Part shown: one piece after another, positions 31,034 through 32,476 of the stretch
How the letters are laid out: every line of letters begins with the position of its first letter
Position numbering within the stretch: position 1 is the first letter of the stretch
NCBI GenBank assembly: GCA_903842065.1
Contig: CAIMKZ010000021.1
Location: 1 to 32,476 of the forward strand
Source of the DNA: an uncultured Acidobacteriaceae bacterium
Lineage (GTDB): Bacteria; Acidobacteriota; Terriglobia; Terriglobales; Acidobacteriaceae
Direction of reading: 5' to 3'
DNA length: 32,476 nt
Notes under the pieces: model-generated
The model's database searches: none
The model's input: only the letters and a program-made list of their open reading frames with translations
What the model was told of the DNA's origin: nothing
Program-made: the position numbers and the translations under genes

Positions 31034-32065
31034 TTAATTGATCTTCTGCCGCATCGCATTCATACAGCTAGCTACAGCTAGTCCATATAACGTACCCAGT
31101 CCGTAGAGAATGTGATAAGAAGGCATAATCAATGCGACGTAGGGAGCGCATTTCCAATCCTTCCGCGCTCCAACCCAGATTGAGGTGGCGATGGTAACCG
31201 CAAGATAGATTCCAAGCAAGCCCATGCCGACATAAAGCACAAATTGAGACCACAGCCCCACCAGAAAGAGTGACAGCAGTGTTGATACAAAAGCTAAAGG
31301 AGCAGCGTGTCGCCAGCAGAAGCTGGCCGGAAAGCCAAACCACATGCGCGGCGACCATATGCCGTTTACCCATGCTTGATGCATGAACTTTCTATAGGAC
31401 CCAGAGTTGTAGTACGACATCCAGATCTTGTTTGACAGATAGATTCGATAGCCTGCCTGCCGAATGCGGGCATTCAACTCGAAGTCCTGGTTGCGAATCA
31501 AATCCTCGCGGTAATATCCAACTCTTTCAAAGACCTCGCGCGGAAATGCGCCGAACGGGACTGTATCAACATCTCTGTCCCCGTGGCCCAGGCGATAGGA
31601 TGAGTTGCCCACTCCGACCGGAATCTGAGTAAACAGCGATATTGCTTTGGCCATCAGCGTATCGCTACCCGGAAGCGTGACCAAGCGACCACCGACGTTT
31701 CCAGCTCCTGTGCGCTTCAGCTCGGCAAGACAGTTTGTGATATATTCCGCGGGATACTCTGCATGTGCATCCATGCGAATTATGTACTGACCTCGCGCCG
31801 CGCGAATACCTACGTTCATGCCGGCAGGGACAATCTTTTCGGGATTGTATATCAGTCGAATATTGCGGAAAATTTCGGCTTTGGCAAGAACCACCTCACG
31901 GGACCTATCATCCGATGCGCCGTCAACAACGATAATTTCATATTGCTTGGGTTCAAAGGTTGTAGCAGAGATGCTGTCCAAGCATCGACCGATGAACCTC
32001 TCCTCGTTACGCATGGGAATTACGACTGACACTGCGATGTCTTGTGATTGTTCTTCAATGTTCAT
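31034..32065 (-). CDS. Family 2 glycosyltransferase, ExoA-like, membrane-anchored
   Basis: A 343-aa processive-type GT2. The GT-A domain starts VSVVIPMRNEERFIGRCLDS (13-32), has the nucleotide-binding VVDGASDDRS, the metal-binding IIRMDAHAEYP (Asp-Ala-His in place of DxD) and the late RNQDFELNARIRQAGY, which fits the ExoA succinoglycan enzyme pattern. The C-terminal 90 residues carry three to four hydrophobic segments (PLAFVSTLLSLFLVGLWSQF, VLYVGMGLLGIYLAVTIATS, and a last one near 315-335), so it is anchored in the inner membrane with the active site in the cytoplasm. Donor sugar unknown. The AT-rich 168 bases between it and the next gene may contain a promoter. Confidence 0.9.
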   Translation of the reverse strand: MNIEEQSQDIAVSVVIPMRNEERFIGRCLDSISATTFEPKQYEIIVVDGASDDRSREVVLAKAEIFRNIRLIYNPEKIVPAGMNVGIRAARGQYIIRMDAHAEYPAEYITNCLAELKRTGAGNVGGRLVTLPGSDTLMAKAISLFTQIPVGVGNSSYRLGHGDRDVDTVPFGAFPREVFERVGYYREDLIRNQDFELNARIRQAGYRIYLSNKIWMSYYNSGSYRKFMHQAWVNGIWSPRMWFGFPASFCWRHAAPLAFVSTLLSLFLVGLWSQFVLYVGMGLLGIYLAVTIATSIWVGARKDWKCAPYVALIMPSYHILYGLGTLYGLAVASCMNAMRQKIN

Positions 32066-32147
32066 ATTAGCCTTTAGACATAAACAGTGATTTAGTTCGG
32101 TATAGGAATATTCTGTAGTACTTGTACGGCTGTCAACTCATATAGAT

Positions 32148-32476
32148 TCAACTGCCTGTCCGCGTCACATTGACCGCGGTTCGGTACCGGAGCACCTGAG
32201 CAGGGACGCCCCCCACAATCGCGTTTGCGGGAACATCCTTTGCGACAACGGCACCAGCCGCCAGCACAGCTCCATTTCCGACCGTGACGCCGGGCAGAAT
32301 GATACTGCGTGCGCCTATCCAGACATCATCGCCTATCACTGCTGTCCGGTAAAACTCTCCATCAGATCGCATAAGCCACGGTAGATCAAACACGTAGAGC
32401 CGATTCTCGCTTGCCGCGATTTGAATCGCGCAGCGCCCTCCAGACGTAGAACATGGAGGAATGAACGATGGCCAAA
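32148..32476 (-). CDS. Hexapeptide-repeat O-acyltransferase, C-terminal part (cut by window edge)
   Basis: The frame is open from the right window edge, so the gene's 5' end lies outside; the GTG at 32393 is unlikely to be the true start because the upstream 27 codons read as protein ([20 protein letters not shown]). The visible part is a left-handed beta-helix of the LpxA/NodL/WcaF acetyltransferase class: [40 protein letters not shown] and [12 protein letters not shown], the usual closing sequence of maltose/serine-acetyltransferase-like enzymes, with the coenzyme-A-side [11 protein letters not shown] loop. It probably acetylates a sugar of the repeat unit. It stops 82 bases before the GT2 gene. 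Confidence 0.85.
   Translation of the reverse strand, partial: WPSFIPPCSTSGGRCAIQIAASENRLYVFDLPWLMRSDGEFYRTAVIGDDVWIGARSIILPGVTVGNGAVLAAGAVVAKDVPANAIVGGVPAQVLRYRTAVNVTRTGS

Overview
The window looks like a chromosomal segment of an Acidobacteriota genome, most likely class Terriglobia (subdivision 1). I infer this from the mix of high-GC housekeeping genes, the OmpA/Ig-like and Wzi-type outer-membrane proteins, the SagB-type exported nitroreductase, the fused gallate-type dioxygenase, and intergenic repeats of the type TCATCCTGAG...AAGGACCTGC. No taxonomic marker gene is present, so the assignment is inference from remembered gene neighbourhoods.

Layout. (1) 1-1830 is an accessory segment with visibly lower GC: the right end of an IS3-family element, a cysteine-rich Sel1/Hcp-type repeat protein whose 5' part may have been cut by the IS, and a two-domain protein that reads as a HEPN domain (R-N-x3-H motif) fused to a CBS pair. 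(2) 2127-18192 is a high-GC core segment: a Tat-exported solute-binding protein, a BaiN/HI0933-type flavoprotein, an S41 C-terminal processing protease divergent from a SurA/PpiC-type foldase, a YhaM-like OB-HD nuclease, a 65-aa antitoxin-like protein, TrpB2-type tryptophan synthase beta, a SpoU/TrmJ-like 2'-O-methyltransferase, a TonB C-terminal domain protein, two small conserved-looking proteins (basic 57 aa; zinc-ribbon 92 aa), a SagB-type nitroreductase, a small two-TM protein, MoaA and a GAF-GGDEF diguanylate cyclase with an I-site. (3) 18214-24587, all on the minus strand, holds a fused LigB-LigA extradiol (gallate-type) dioxygenase, an OmpA-like outer-membrane protein, a Wzi-family protein and a small beta-barrel. 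(4) 25261-32476, also minus strand and lower in GC, is part of an exopolysaccharide/capsule cluster read right to left: hexapeptide acyltransferase (cut by the window edge), GT2, phosphoglycosyl transferase, PIG-L deacetylase, WbqC, GT4, a second phosphoglycosyl transferase and a FemAB/GNAT-like transferase. Two lipid-linked glycan initiators, two glycosyltransferases and several decorating enzymes fit assembly of an undecaprenyl-linked repeat unit. Wzi nearby could anchor the product at the surface. Flippase, polymerase and export genes are not in the window and may lie to the right.

Non-coding structure of note: six copies of a degenerate 25-bp repeat, most with a 39-40 bp spacing, in front of the methyltransferase gene (11208-11484); a small family of palindromes sharing the core CGTCC(G/A)CCGTGGCGGA at 1909, 3067 and 11021; and several clear stem-loop terminators. 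The most unusual coding observation is the HEPN-CBS fusion beside an IS scar. No CRISPR array, tRNA or rRNA was seen.
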